A model generated the notes under the pieces. It was not told the origin of the DNA. It ran no database searches and saw only the letters and a program-made list of their open reading frames with translations. A DNA stretch of 60,461 nucleotides, taken from positions 1-60,461 of the forward strand of contig CAZLJE010000029.1 of NCBI GenBank assembly GCA_964559835.1. Direction: 5' to 3'. Source of the DNA: DAISJI01 sp964559835. GTDB lineage: Bacteria > Acidobacteriota > Terriglobia > Terriglobales > Acidobacteriaceae. This document shows positions 1-6,617 of the stretch, one piece after another; the stretch's first letter is position 1, and each line of letters begins with the position of its first letter. The translations under genes and the position numbers were made by a program.

Positions 1-217
1 TCGGTGGAGCGTTCTTGATCATTAGGCAACGAACAATCTCCTCCTTAACCACTTCATTGTGTATCTTAGTCAGCCAGTAGAGCAGGATCGGCACAGCGTC
101 GGTGTAGTCACGCTGCTGATGACGGAGATCAGCCAGAGTTTCAATATCGCGAAATCCGAGTTCTCGTACTTCTTGGATCAGCGGTTGTGCTGCCCGAAAC
201 GCCTCATCATTTCTCAT
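1..217 (-). CDS. Partial hypothetical helical-repeat protein (3' end off the window)
   Basis: An open frame reads leftward from an ATG at 215-217 to the window edge, 72 codons without a stop. The protein starts MRNDEAFRAAQPLIQEV and continues as amphipathic helices (YTDAVPILLYWLTKI, VVKEEIVRCLMI). This is the texture of HEAT/armadillo-type helical repeats, but no family can be named from the fragment. A GGATC/GGA stretch upstream is a poor ribosome binding site. It is transcribed in the same direction as the transposase upstream, with about 40 nt between them that hold REP-type sequence. Coding status rests on the open frame and amino-acid composition only. Confidence 0.55.
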   Translation of the reverse strand, partial: MRNDEAFRAAQPLIQEVRELGFRDIETLADLRHQQRDYTDAVPILLYWLTKIHNEVVKEEIVRCLMIKNAPP

Positions 218-235
218 TCCGAAACTGATCCTATC

Positions 236-262
236 TGGGGCGGGTGGCCCAGGTCTCATTCT
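236..262. repeat. REP-like GC palindrome, GGGTGGCCCA type
   Basis: GGGGCGGGTGGCCCAGGTC shares the GGGTGGCCCA core with copies at 6091, 10441, 21446, 27257 and 49710. It overlaps the 3' end of the RAYT gene. Confidence 0.5.
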
Positions 263-894
263 GACCATCCTTCCCAAGTTGGTGCCCCACATCTGCCCGG
301 TTTTGGCAGATGTGGGAGTCTACCTTCGCGTCGGATGGCGGTCCAATAAGATTCGATCTCCACGACCGCGGGTTCTGCCGTCAGGTAGTGTAGAAAACTG
401 CTCCATGGCCATTGTTCCGGGCTAGCAACAAGGCCACGCTTGACGGGATTGCGGTGGATGTATCGAAGTTTGTTGACGAAGCTTCTCTCGCTGCGAACGT
501 TGTGATCGTAATAGCGCTTCTGCCAAAACGGCCAATCGCAGTGCCATCCAGCGGAAGGAGCGAGTCTGGCAACGGAGATCTTAAGCGCCTGGATAGCGGT
601 CGCCAACAACTCGATATCCGGCTCGGATACGAGCAGGTGGATGTGCTCCGGCATGACAACGTAACCGAAGACCCGAAAACCGTAACGGCGGCGCGTGTGT
701 TCGAGTGATTCGAGAAAAAGATTGGAACAACGACAGCTCGAACACCCACATCTGCCAACGGCGGACAGATGTGGGGCACCAACGTTATGACCGACATGTA
801 TCCAACGTGCGAAGAAGGCGCGACGGTGGTAGCAACTGAAAGTAACGAAGTGTGTTTTGCCGGTCTGCTGGTAACGCTTGAGTCCGAACGGCAT
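256..894 (-). CDS. REP-associated tyrosine transposase (RAYT, Y1_Tnp) with REP sequence inside it
   Basis: Single-strand DNA transposase of the IS200/IS605-like Y1 family that is associated with REP palindromes. Family marks are the N-terminal GLKRYQQTGKTHFVTFSCY, the metal-binding His-x-His in MPEHIHLLVSEP (His84, His86), QKRYYDHNV, and KLRYIHRNPVKRGLV, which carries the expected catalytic Tyr. At 212 residues it is slightly longer than usual. Residues about 35-52 (VGAPHLSAVGRCG region) are encoded by a REP palindrome (745-780) that sits in frame between the first strand and the LFLESLEHTRRRYGF helix. The C-terminal tail (about 191-212) is encoded by another REP copy (286-316). Whether the enzyme is still active is unknown. 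No other mobile-element gene lies nearby. Confidence 0.9.
   Translation of the reverse strand: MPFGLKRYQQTGKTHFVTFSCYHRRAFFARWIHVGHNVGAPHLSAVGRCGCSSCRCSNLFLESLEHTRRRYGFRVFGYVVMPEHIHLLVSEPDIELLATAIQALKISVARLAPSAGWHCDWPFWQKRYYDHNVRSERSFVNKLRYIHRNPVKRGLVASPEQWPWSSFLHYLTAEPAVVEIESYWTAIRREGRLPHLPKPGRCGAPTWEGWSE
286..316. repeat. REP palindrome, CCCACATCTGCC type, copy 1
   Basis: Perfect 12-bp arms, CCCACATCTGCC (286-297) and GGCAGATGTGGG (305-316), with a 7-nt loop. The copy lies inside the 3' end of the RAYT gene and encodes part of its C-terminus. Near-identical copies are at 745, 983 and 32793. Confidence 0.85.
745..780. repeat. REP palindrome, CCCACATCTGCC type, copy 2 (inside RAYT)
   Basis: Left arm CCCACATCTGCC (745-756), right arm GACAGATGTGGG (one mismatch), followed by GCACC as in the other copies. 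It lies in frame in the 5' part of the RAYT coding region. Confidence 0.85.
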
Positions 895-982
895 GGGAGG
901 AATTTACCATCGTCGTTTGGTGATCGGCGGTAATAAAACGAGATGGTCTTCACTGAGCAGTACCGATTTGGGACACACTAAA

Positions 983-1018
983 CCCACATCTGCCAAAGGC
1001 GGGCAGATGTGGGGCACC
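983..1018. repeat. REP palindrome, CCCACATCTGCC type, copy 3
   Basis: Arms CCCACATCTGCC (983-994) and GGCAGATGTGGG (1002-1013), followed by GCACC. It lies directly upstream of the cysteine-rich reading frame and may have replaced that frame's 5' end. Confidence 0.85.
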
Positions 1019-1025
1019 ACCGACT

Positions 1026-1211
1026 TTGTCGAGAAGTGGGCCACCTGCCTCACTATATTGCTTTACCGGACCTAATGGCAGTTATTCAGGTACGTGTTCC
1101 GACTGTCACACAATGGGCGGACTGTGCTACTTTGACGGTGATTGTTGCGGCGAGTTGCATTGTGTGCCTGGCGACGGTTGGCACGCCGGTTATTGTTGGA
1201 ACGATATATGA
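1026..1211 (+). CDS. Cysteine-rich knottin-like peptide, probably 5'-truncated
   Basis: The frame ends with CSDCHTMGGLCYFDGDCC followed by GELHCVPGDGWHAGYCWNDI. The spacing C-x2-C-x6-C-x5-CC-x4-C-x10-C and the ending GW-x-AGYC resemble inhibitor-cystine-knot antimicrobial peptides of the plant and insect Mirabilis/Acrocinus type. This is a motif-level resemblance, not a confirmed homology. No ATG or signal peptide precedes it. The frame is open from 957 through the REP copy at 983-1018, and TTG at 1026 is only a nominal start. It may be the surviving 3' part of a larger secreted protein whose 5' end was lost to the REP. The next gene starts 80 nt downstream. Confidence 0.35.
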   Translation: MSRSGPPASLYCFTGPNGSYSGTCSDCHTMGGLCYFDGDCCGELHCVPGDGWHAGYCWNDI

Positions 1212-1290
1212 GGGAGATTTTCGTCGTACACAATAAGACGCTATGGATGCTCGCAAGAAGCCAACCTAGCCGCCCTCTGTATCCGTTCTT

Positions 1291-2934
1291 ATGGACCGAC
1301 TGAATACCAGCATAAAGGTCGTATGCCTAGCAGCATTGGTGCTGCTAGGCATATCACTGTATGGAGAAGCCGGATCCGGTCTCTCAGCCGATGTTTCTGT
1401 GAGGGTGAGACGAAAATCGCACGGGGGGCGCACATATGTGAATGACGAGGTCCGCGCCAAGCTGTACTTCGACGGTCTGAATCGGTGGCGGTTCGACGCG
1501 ATCACCTGGCCAGATCACACGAGAATCAACGATTATTTTGTAGGAGACTGGACTCGGCACGTCCTTTTTAAGCGACTCTCGCCACCTCCCACCCGCGACG
1601 TGTTGTATCACGAACTGGACGTCTCGGCAGCGACACGAACCAGCCCAGAGGCTTTCGGACTAGATATATGGACTCCGGACAATGCCGAACCATCTTGCGC
1701 GTCAAATGATTCAACCTGTGAGGAGTTACGGACCGAGAAGATCAACGGCAAGGACTGTCGCGTGTGGCGCATCGTGAAGTCGGACGTGCGCCAGCGCATT
1801 AAATCTACGAGAACATTGTGGTTCGCTCATGATATTCGTGCCTTGGTCAAGATAGATGAGCTCGAGGAGTGGTCTGGAACGGAACATGTACACATTACAC
1901 TCGTCCTAAACAATATTCACCACGGGGTCCAATCGACCTCATTATTCGAACTTCCCGACGCCCCCTCGTCAAAGAGCATCCGCTCCGCGGCGAACCCCGC
2001 GGGAGAGAGTTCGGACGGCCAGGACGCGTACTCGTTTCGGTCGCAATCGGACGAGATACTTGTCGACGTATCGGTACGAGACAGTAAGGGGCGCTTGGTC
2101 ACTGGTTTGGAGAGGGACGACTTTCGTGTGCTTGCCGACGGACAAGAGCGGCCGATCGCGGGCTTCTGGTTCGATGAAGTGCCTCTGGCGATCGCGCTTG
2201 TCGTCGATGTCAGCGGCAGTATGAGGGACGCGATCAGCGGGGTACGTAAGACCGCTGTGAGCGTGCTTTCAAGGCTGAAGCCGCAGGATGAAGTTGCGCT
2301 GTTCGCGTTACATCAGTCGGTAGATATATTGTCAGACCTTACGCGCGACCGTACCTCCTTATCAGCATCGCTAAAGAATCTGGCTGTCACTGATGACCAC
2401 AGTATTTTGCAATGGGTGCCACGGCACGAACTGGGAGATGGTACAGACATCGTCAATGCATTGTTCGCGGCAACCCTTTACTTGAAAAATCGCGCTCCTA
2501 CCATGCGAAGGATAATTATTCTGATATCCGATAACCAAGCTGTGTCCTGGACGGTTACCCGGAACAATGTGCGAAAAGATGAGAACGATTTGATAGAAAC
2601 AGCTCTCCTCTGTGAAACCGCGATTTACAGCCTTCGGATAAAAGCTGACCTGCCACACGGGCCTGAAATCTCCATGGACAAGGTCACAGAGGTGACCGGC
2701 GGTGAAATGGTCACGTCTTCGAATGCGCCAAAGATGCTGGATGAGGTTGTCGCAGCTCTCCGCAAACGATATCTGCTCAGTTTCAGACCTTCACAAACGC
2801 AACCAGATGGCAGGCCGCACACGATCGAGGTGGGGCTCGCAGACCGCTTTGGTCAGCGTGCAAAAGACTACACTGTGCTGCACCGTAAGTGGTACAGGAC
2901 GCCGCAAACCGATGTTGTCCGGCAACAGCCATAA
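1291..2934 (+). CDS. Secreted VWFA-related protein (acidobacterial type)
   Basis: A 547-residue exported protein. Residues 1-30 are a signal peptide (hydrophobic VVCLAALVLLGISLYG). Residues about 33-225 form a beta-rich region with YFDGLNRWRFD, WFAHDIRALVKI and TSLFELP, reminiscent of LolA/outer-membrane-lipoprotein-like folds. Residues about 255-535 are a von Willebrand A-type domain of the acidobacterial VWFA-related class, opening with VDVSVRDSKGRLVTGL and carrying the metal-site motif DVSGS at 306-310. The role is probably extracytoplasmic binding or adhesion; the ligand is unknown. The start lacks a good Shine-Dalgarno, and a 13-bp perfect inverted repeat lies in the signal-peptide codons. 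It ends 42 nt before the SDR gene. Confidence 0.85.
   Translation: MDRLNTSIKVVCLAALVLLGISLYGEAGSGLSADVSVRVRRKSHGGRTYVNDEVRAKLYFDGLNRWRFDAITWPDHTRINDYFVGDWTRHVLFKRLSPPPTRDVLYHELDVSAATRTSPEAFGLDIWTPDNAEPSCASNDSTCEELRTEKINGKDCRVWRIVKSDVRQRIKSTRTLWFAHDIRALVKIDELEEWSGTEHVHITLVLNNIHHGVQSTSLFELPDAPSSKSIRSAANPAGESSDGQDAYSFRSQSDEILVDVSVRDSKGRLVTGLERDDFRVLADGQERPIAGFWFDEVPLAIALVVDVSGSMRDAISGVRKTAVSVLSRLKPQDEVALFALHQSVDILSDLTRDRTSLSASLKNLAVTDDHSILQWVPRHELGDGTDIVNALFAATLYLKNRAPTMRRIIILISDNQAVSWTVTRNNVRKDENDLIETALLCETAIYSLRIKADLPHGPEISMDKVTEVTGGEMVTSSNAPKMLDEVVAALRKRYLLSFRPSQTQPDGRPHTIEVGLADRFGQRAKDYTVLHRKWYRTPQTDVVRQQP
1322..1353. repeat. 13-bp perfect inverted repeat in the signal-peptide codons
   Basis: TATGCCTAGCAGC (1322-1334) and GCTGCTAGGCATA (1341-1353) are exact reverse complements with a 6-nt loop, 31 nt into the VWFA gene. 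In mRNA this is a strong hairpin just after the start codon. No T-run follows. Confidence 0.8.
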
Positions 2935-2976
2935 TGGGCAGGAGCATATCCGATCAACGGAACGCCTTGATTTATC

Positions 2977-3768
2977 ATGCTCCCCAAGATGCAAGTCGCT
3001 CCGCGGGATTTATTCGATTTCACCGGAAAAGTGGTCCTCGTCACCGGCGCCGGCAGCGGCATCGGACGCTCCATCGCCTTGCGCTTTGCGGAGGCTGGCG
3101 CTGCCGTCTCCCTACACTATCGCGATAGCAAAGCCGGCGCGCAGACCGCAGCCGAAGAGATCGTGAACAACGGCGGACGCGCCGAGATCGTCCGCGCCGA
3201 CCTGCGCTTCCCTTCCGCCGGTGAAATGATCGTGGGCCACACGGTTACGAACATGGGCGCGCTCGACGTGCTCATCAACAACGCGGGCGCGTATCCGGTC
3301 GCCCCGCTGCTGGAGCTTTCGCCGGACCAGTGGCGCGATGTGATGGCGGCCAATCTCGACAGTGTTCACTATTGCACGCAGGCCGCCGCGAACGTCATGC
3401 GGCAACGCGGCGGAGGCACCGTCGTGAACATCGCCAGTATCGAAGCGCTGAATCCGGCACCGGGCCACGCTCACTACACGTCGGCAAAATCCGCGGTCGT
3501 CATGTACACGCGCACGGCTGCGCGCGAACTCGGCGCCGATAACATCCGCGTGAACTGCGTCTCGCCTGGACTGATCTGGAAAGAGGGCCTCGAGGACGCG
3601 TGGCCCGAAGGAGTGCAGGGGTACTTGAAGGCCGCGCCTCTCGGCCGGCTGGGCCAGGCTGTAGATGTCGCCGACGCCTGTCTCTTCTTCGCTTCGCCCG
3701 CCGCGAACTGGATCACGGGGGCAAACTTGGTGGTAGACGGCGGGGTGCTGACCAATAGAGCGTTTTAG
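2977..3768 (+). CDS. Short-chain dehydrogenase/reductase (classical SDR)
   Basis: NAD(P)-dependent oxidoreductase with a Rossmann fold. The glycine motif TGAGSGIG is at residues 23-30, NNAG at 101-104, and the catalytic Ser154, Tyr167 and Lys171 (YTSAK) have normal spacing. The C-terminus ITGANLVVDGG is typical of the FabG/glucose-dehydrogenase-like group. At 263 residues it has the usual length. The substrate cannot be inferred. An alternative start is Met5. There is no strong Shine-Dalgarno, and the gene follows the VWFA gene at 42 nt, so co-transcription is possible. A heptad-repeat hairpin follows the stop codon. Confidence 0.9.
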   Translation: MLPKMQVAPRDLFDFTGKVVLVTGAGSGIGRSIALRFAEAGAAVSLHYRDSKAGAQTAAEEIVNNGGRAEIVRADLRFPSAGEMIVGHTVTNMGALDVLINNAGAYPVAPLLELSPDQWRDVMAANLDSVHYCTQAAANVMRQRGGGTVVNIASIEALNPAPGHAHYTSAKSAVVMYTRTAARELGADNIRVNCVSPGLIWKEGLEDAWPEGVQGYLKAAPLGRLGQAVDVADACLFFASPAANWITGANLVVDGGVLTNRAF

Positions 3769-3787
3769 CTACACTGAAGCTCCCGTG

Positions 3788-3881
3788 CAGTGATCAGTGG
3801 TCAGTGGTCAGTGTTCAGAATCCTTAGTCCCAGTTTTTCGTGATGCTTGCTGATCACCGAGCACTGATCACTGACCACCTG
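3788..3881. repeat. Heptad-period inverted repeat 1 (GTGGTCA words)
   Basis: The left arm 3788-3818 reads as 7-nt words GTGATCA, GTGGTCA, GTGGTCA, GTGTTCA. The right arm 3850-3881 carries the complementary words (CTGATCAC, ACTGATCACTGACCACC). The spacer is about 31 nt. It fills the gap between the SDR and cupin genes. Confidence 0.85.
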
Positions 3882-3889
3882 TTTGAACT

Positions 3890-4399
3890 ATGACTGCTTC
3901 CGACATCGTTACACTGCTGAACCTAAAGCCGCTCCCAATCGAAGGCGGTTTTTTCCGCGAGACCTGGCGGTCGAACATTTCCGTCGCTCCCGGCGGGCTG
4001 CCGTTGCGTTACACCACTGAAAAGTCGCTCGGGACCGCGATCTACTACCTGCTCACCTCCGAACCGGATTCCTTCTCCGCTCTCCATCGGCTGCCGACCG
4101 ATGAGATCTACCATTTTTATCTGGGCGATGCGGTCGAGATGCTTTTGCTCGCGTCCGACGGCACCGGCCGCCGCGTCACACTCGGGCAGAACCTCGCGGC
4201 CGGCGAGCACGTGCAGCTTGTCGTTCCCGCCGGGACTTGGCAGGGCTCACGGCTTATTCCCGGCGGACAATTCTCACTCCTCGGGACAACGATGTCGCCC
4301 GGTTTCGATCCCGCCGATTACCAGCCTGGCTTGCGCGCCGAGTTGATCGCCCAATACCCTCATCACGCGGCTTCCATCCGGGCGTTGACAAGACACTGA
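3890..4399 (+). CDS. Cupin superfamily protein (DUF985/Cupin_5)
   Basis: A 169-residue single-domain cupin of the DUF985 family. Recognisable family segments are LLNLKPLPIEGGFFRETW near the N-terminus, then TAIYYLLTSEPDSFSALHRL with the conserved His, EIYHFYLGDAVEMLLL, and VVPAGTWQGSRL. The last segment PGFDPADYQPGLRAELIAQYP matches the family's usual C-terminus. The fold is a small beta barrel, probably cytoplasmic; the biochemical role of the family is not settled. It stands alone between two heptad-repeat hairpins. No clear Shine-Dalgarno precedes the ATG because the repeat reaches almost to the start. Confidence 0.85.
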   Translation: MTASDIVTLLNLKPLPIEGGFFRETWRSNISVAPGGLPLRYTTEKSLGTAIYYLLTSEPDSFSALHRLPTDEIYHFYLGDAVEMLLLASDGTGRRVTLGQNLAAGEHVQLVVPAGTWQGSRLIPGGQFSLLGTTMSPGFDPADYQPGLRAELIAQYPHHAASIRALTRH

Positions 4400-4401
4400 A
4401 C

Positions 4402-4481
4402 AGTACTGAGTAATGAGTACTAAGTACTAAGACGGGCCTGGATTGCTTCGTCACATTACTCAGTACTCATTACTTAGTACC
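4402..4481. repeat. Heptad-period inverted repeat 2 (TACTGAG words)
   Basis: The left arm 4402-4430 divides into TACTGAG, TAATGAG, TACTAAG, TACTAAG. The right arm 4455-4481 is its near reverse complement (TTACTCAGTACTCATTACTT). The arms are separated by 24 nt. Confidence 0.88.
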
Positions 4482-4508
4482 AAAAAAGCGCCCCTCCCCA
4501 AGGGGCGC
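4482..4508 (-). terminator. Rho-independent terminator of asnA
   Basis: Read on the minus strand, GCGCCCC and GGGGCGC arms (4488-4494 and 4502-4508) form the stem, followed by six T (4487-4482). It lies 53 nt past the asnA stop codon. Confidence 0.88.
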
Positions 4509-4561
4509 CATTCATTCAGCGTGTACAAGCTCACGCGATTCATCAGGAGCTAACAGCAAAC

Positions 4562-5701
4562 CTACTCCAGCACGAAGATATTCTTCTTCGCGCACATGTC
4601 TTTCAGGATCTTCGGCCACACGGTGACGCTGACTTCGCCCAGGTGCGCTTTGCGGAGCAGCAGCATCAGCGTGCGCGACTGTCCGATTCCACCGCCGATC
4701 GACAGCGGGATCTGGTTGTTCACGATCGCCTGGTGATACGGAAACTTCAGGTTCTCGGTCAGCTTCGCCATTTCCAGTTGTTTGACCAGCGACTGCGCGT
4801 TGACGCGAATGCCCATGCTGGTCACCTCATGACGCCGCTTCGTGACCGAGTTCCACACGAGGATGTCGCCGTTCAGCCCGTGCATCGGCTTGCCGTTCTC
4901 GCTGGTTTCGGTGATCCAGTCGTCGTAATCGGCAGCGCGGTTCTCGTGCGGGTAACCATCCTTCAGCGGCCAGCCGATGCCGATGATGAATACCGCCGGA
5001 TATTTCTGCAGGATCGCCGTCTCGCGCTGCTTGCGGGGCAGGTCCGGATACATGTCGAGGATCTCCTCCGCGTGCAGGAACGTCAGCTTCTCCGGCAGGT
5101 TCGGATACCGCGGGTCCTTCAGCGCCGGGAACAGTTGTTGGGCGAACTTCTCCGCCCCGACCAGCACGTTCCAGATGCGGCCGACCACTTCCTTCAGGAA
5201 TCCGAGGTTACGCTGCTCGGCCGTAATGACGCGCTCCCAATCCCATTGGTCGACGTAGCAGGAGTGGTCGTGGTCGAGGAAGTAGTCTTTGCGCACGGCG
5301 CGCATGTCGGTGCAGATGCCTTCGCCGGTCTTGCACTCGAACTGCTTCAGCGCGACTCTCTTCCATTTCGTCGCCGCCTGCACCACCTGCGCGTCGATGG
5401 GATTTTTGTTGTAGTCGTTATTGATGTGGAACTGGATCGGCGTGCGAGAACCGTCGCGGTCCAGCATGTCGTTCACGCCGCTCTCCACGTCGACGATGAG
5501 CGGGACCTGCACCATCATCAGGTTCAGTTCCTTGCAGAGGTTCTCCTCGATGTACTGCTTGACCGCGAAAATGGCGTTCTGCGTATCGCGGACGTTCAGC
5601 AGCGAACGGTAATCGTGGGGCAGGATCTTTTCCAGGTCGGCGTAATTGCCGATTCCGGGGCCGGCCAGGTCAGCCTTCTTGTCAACGACAGTGGTTGCCA
5701 T
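4562..5701 (-). CDS. asnA: Aspartate--ammonia ligase (asparagine synthetase A)
   Basis: ATP-dependent amidation of aspartate to asparagine with ammonia, releasing AMP and PPi; a class II aminoacyl-tRNA-synthetase-like fold in the cytoplasm. Family motifs are VPLIVDVESGVNDMLDRDGS, PIQFHINND, KWKRVALKQF, GEGICTDMRAVRKD, DHDHSCYVDQWDWERVI and the C-terminal PLSIGGGIGQSRTLMLLL motif. At 379 residues it is somewhat longer than the E. coli enzyme (about 330), mainly through an N-terminal extension. The ATG at 5699-5701 is chosen because GAGGAGAG lies just upstream. It stands alone with its own terminator. Confidence 0.93.
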   Translation of the reverse strand: MATTVVDKKADLAGPGIGNYADLEKILPHDYRSLLNVRDTQNAIFAVKQYIEENLCKELNLMMVQVPLIVDVESGVNDMLDRDGSRTPIQFHINNDYNKNPIDAQVVQAATKWKRVALKQFECKTGEGICTDMRAVRKDYFLDHDHSCYVDQWDWERVITAEQRNLGFLKEVVGRIWNVLVGAEKFAQQLFPALKDPRYPNLPEKLTFLHAEEILDMYPDLPRKQRETAILQKYPAVFIIGIGWPLKDGYPHENRAADYDDWITETSENGKPMHGLNGDILVWNSVTKRRHEVTSMGIRVNAQSLVKQLEMAKLTENLKFPYHQAIVNNQIPLSIGGGIGQSRTLMLLLRKAHLGEVSVTVWPKILKDMCAKKNIFVLE

Positions 5702-5887
5702 GCGGGGTCTCTCCTCGTTTCTCGAATTCCGACGACTTCTCACTTTCCACCCCGCCCGCCCGTCGGGCAGTGAACGCCATCACATCCGCCTGTGCTTAAG
5801 TCCCGAACCGGGAATCGGTACCCACCCAGCTGGTGTTGTCCGGGCGGGAATTGGGAGCTTTTCCGCCGGACCGGTGTCATTATTCGT

Positions 5888-6007
5888 ATGCGGAAGACGA
5901 GATTCCATGACGCCCAGTTGATCCGCACGCCGGGCTGGCCGCTGTTCTTTGCTCTCTGCGCGGCGCTGGCCATCATCATTTACATGGCCTTGAAAATGGC
6001 GCGCTAG
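5888..6007 (+). CDS. Small single-span membrane protein
   Basis: A 39-codon frame beginning MRKTRFHDAQLIRTPGW and ending in a hydrophobic helix LFFALCAALAIIIYMALKM plus Arg. The N-terminus is basic, so the helix would insert with the N-terminus inside. No homologue is recognised. No Shine-Dalgarno is evident, but TTATTCGTATG lies at the start. The case rests on the clean transmembrane segment and its position in an otherwise empty gap between asnA and a cupin gene. Confidence 0.35.
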   Translation: MRKTRFHDAQLIRTPGWPLFFALCAALAIIIYMALKMAR

Positions 6008-6090
6008 CTGATGGTTGTGCGTCCGCCTCGCTTCGGCATCGTCGAGCTGGCACTGGTGTTTGCTTATCGCGATGCCCTTGTTGTGCGAAT

Positions 6091-6130
6091 GGGTGGGTGG
6101 CCCACCCTGGCTGGTTTTTGCCAAGATGGG
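6091..6130. repeat. REP-like palindrome, GGGTGGCCCACCC type
   Basis: GGGTGGGTGGCCCACCCTGG followed by CTGGTTTTTGCCAAGATGGG. The same core occurs three times at 49710-49806 and singly elsewhere. Confidence 0.75.
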
Positions 6131-6217
6131 TTAGGTCAATCGACAATCGGCAACCATCGATGGTTTTGTTTTCAGCCCTCCTGTATCCTTCCCCAATCTT
6201 CGTCGAAAGGCATTCGC

Positions 6218-6610
6218 ATGAACGCCATGGACCCTCTGCTCGCAGCCATTCCCGGAGCTGAACACAAGGAACTCGGCGGTGTGAAGCTCGACATCGTCCC
6301 CGCCGGCGACGCTCGCGTGAAGCGGTCGATCTACCCCGCAGGCTTCCATTGGGCGCGTGACATCAAGCCGCACGTCGGCACCGACACCTGCATGCACGCG
6401 CACATTGGCTTCCTCGCGCGAGGGCGCATCCACATGACCTTCCCCGATGGATGTACTCTCGACTACACCGCTCCGCAGGTGATCGTCATCGAAGCCGGGC
6501 ATGACGGCCGCGTCGTCGGCGACGAACCAGCGGTCGTTATCGAATTCGACTTTGAAGGCAACACCGCCGCCCGCTGCGGCCTGCCCGAAAAGCATCAGCA
6601 CAACCAGTAA
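6218..6610 (+). CDS. Cupin-domain protein
   Basis: A 130-residue single cupin. The metal-binding motif region is TCMHAHIGFLARGRIHMTFP and the second motif region is PQVIVIEAGHDGRVVGDEPAVVIEFDF. The start at 6218 has AAAGG about 9 nt upstream. An upstream frame extension would translate a REP element and is rejected. The product is probably a small cytoplasmic beta barrel with unknown ligand. The gene converges with the TonB receptor gene, leaving only 7 nt between stop codons. Confidence 0.75.
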   Translation: MNAMDPLLAAIPGAEHKELGGVKLDIVPAGDARVKRSIYPAGFHWARDIKPHVGTDTCMHAHIGFLARGRIHMTFPDGCTLDYTAPQVIVIEAGHDGRVVGDEPAVVIEFDFEGNTAARCGLPEKHQHNQ

Positions 6611-6617
6611 CGCGCGG

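Noticed and set aside
381..953. A 190-codon open frame overlapping the RAYT in another frame
   Set aside because: The RAYT frame contains the HUH motif and conserved C-terminus; the other frame is Ser/Arg-rich with no motif.
4643..5773. A 376-codon open frame opposite asnA
   Set aside because: It is the antisense of a well-conserved enzyme. The composition (Arg/Val/Leu/Asp-rich without motifs) is typical of GC-rich shadow frames.
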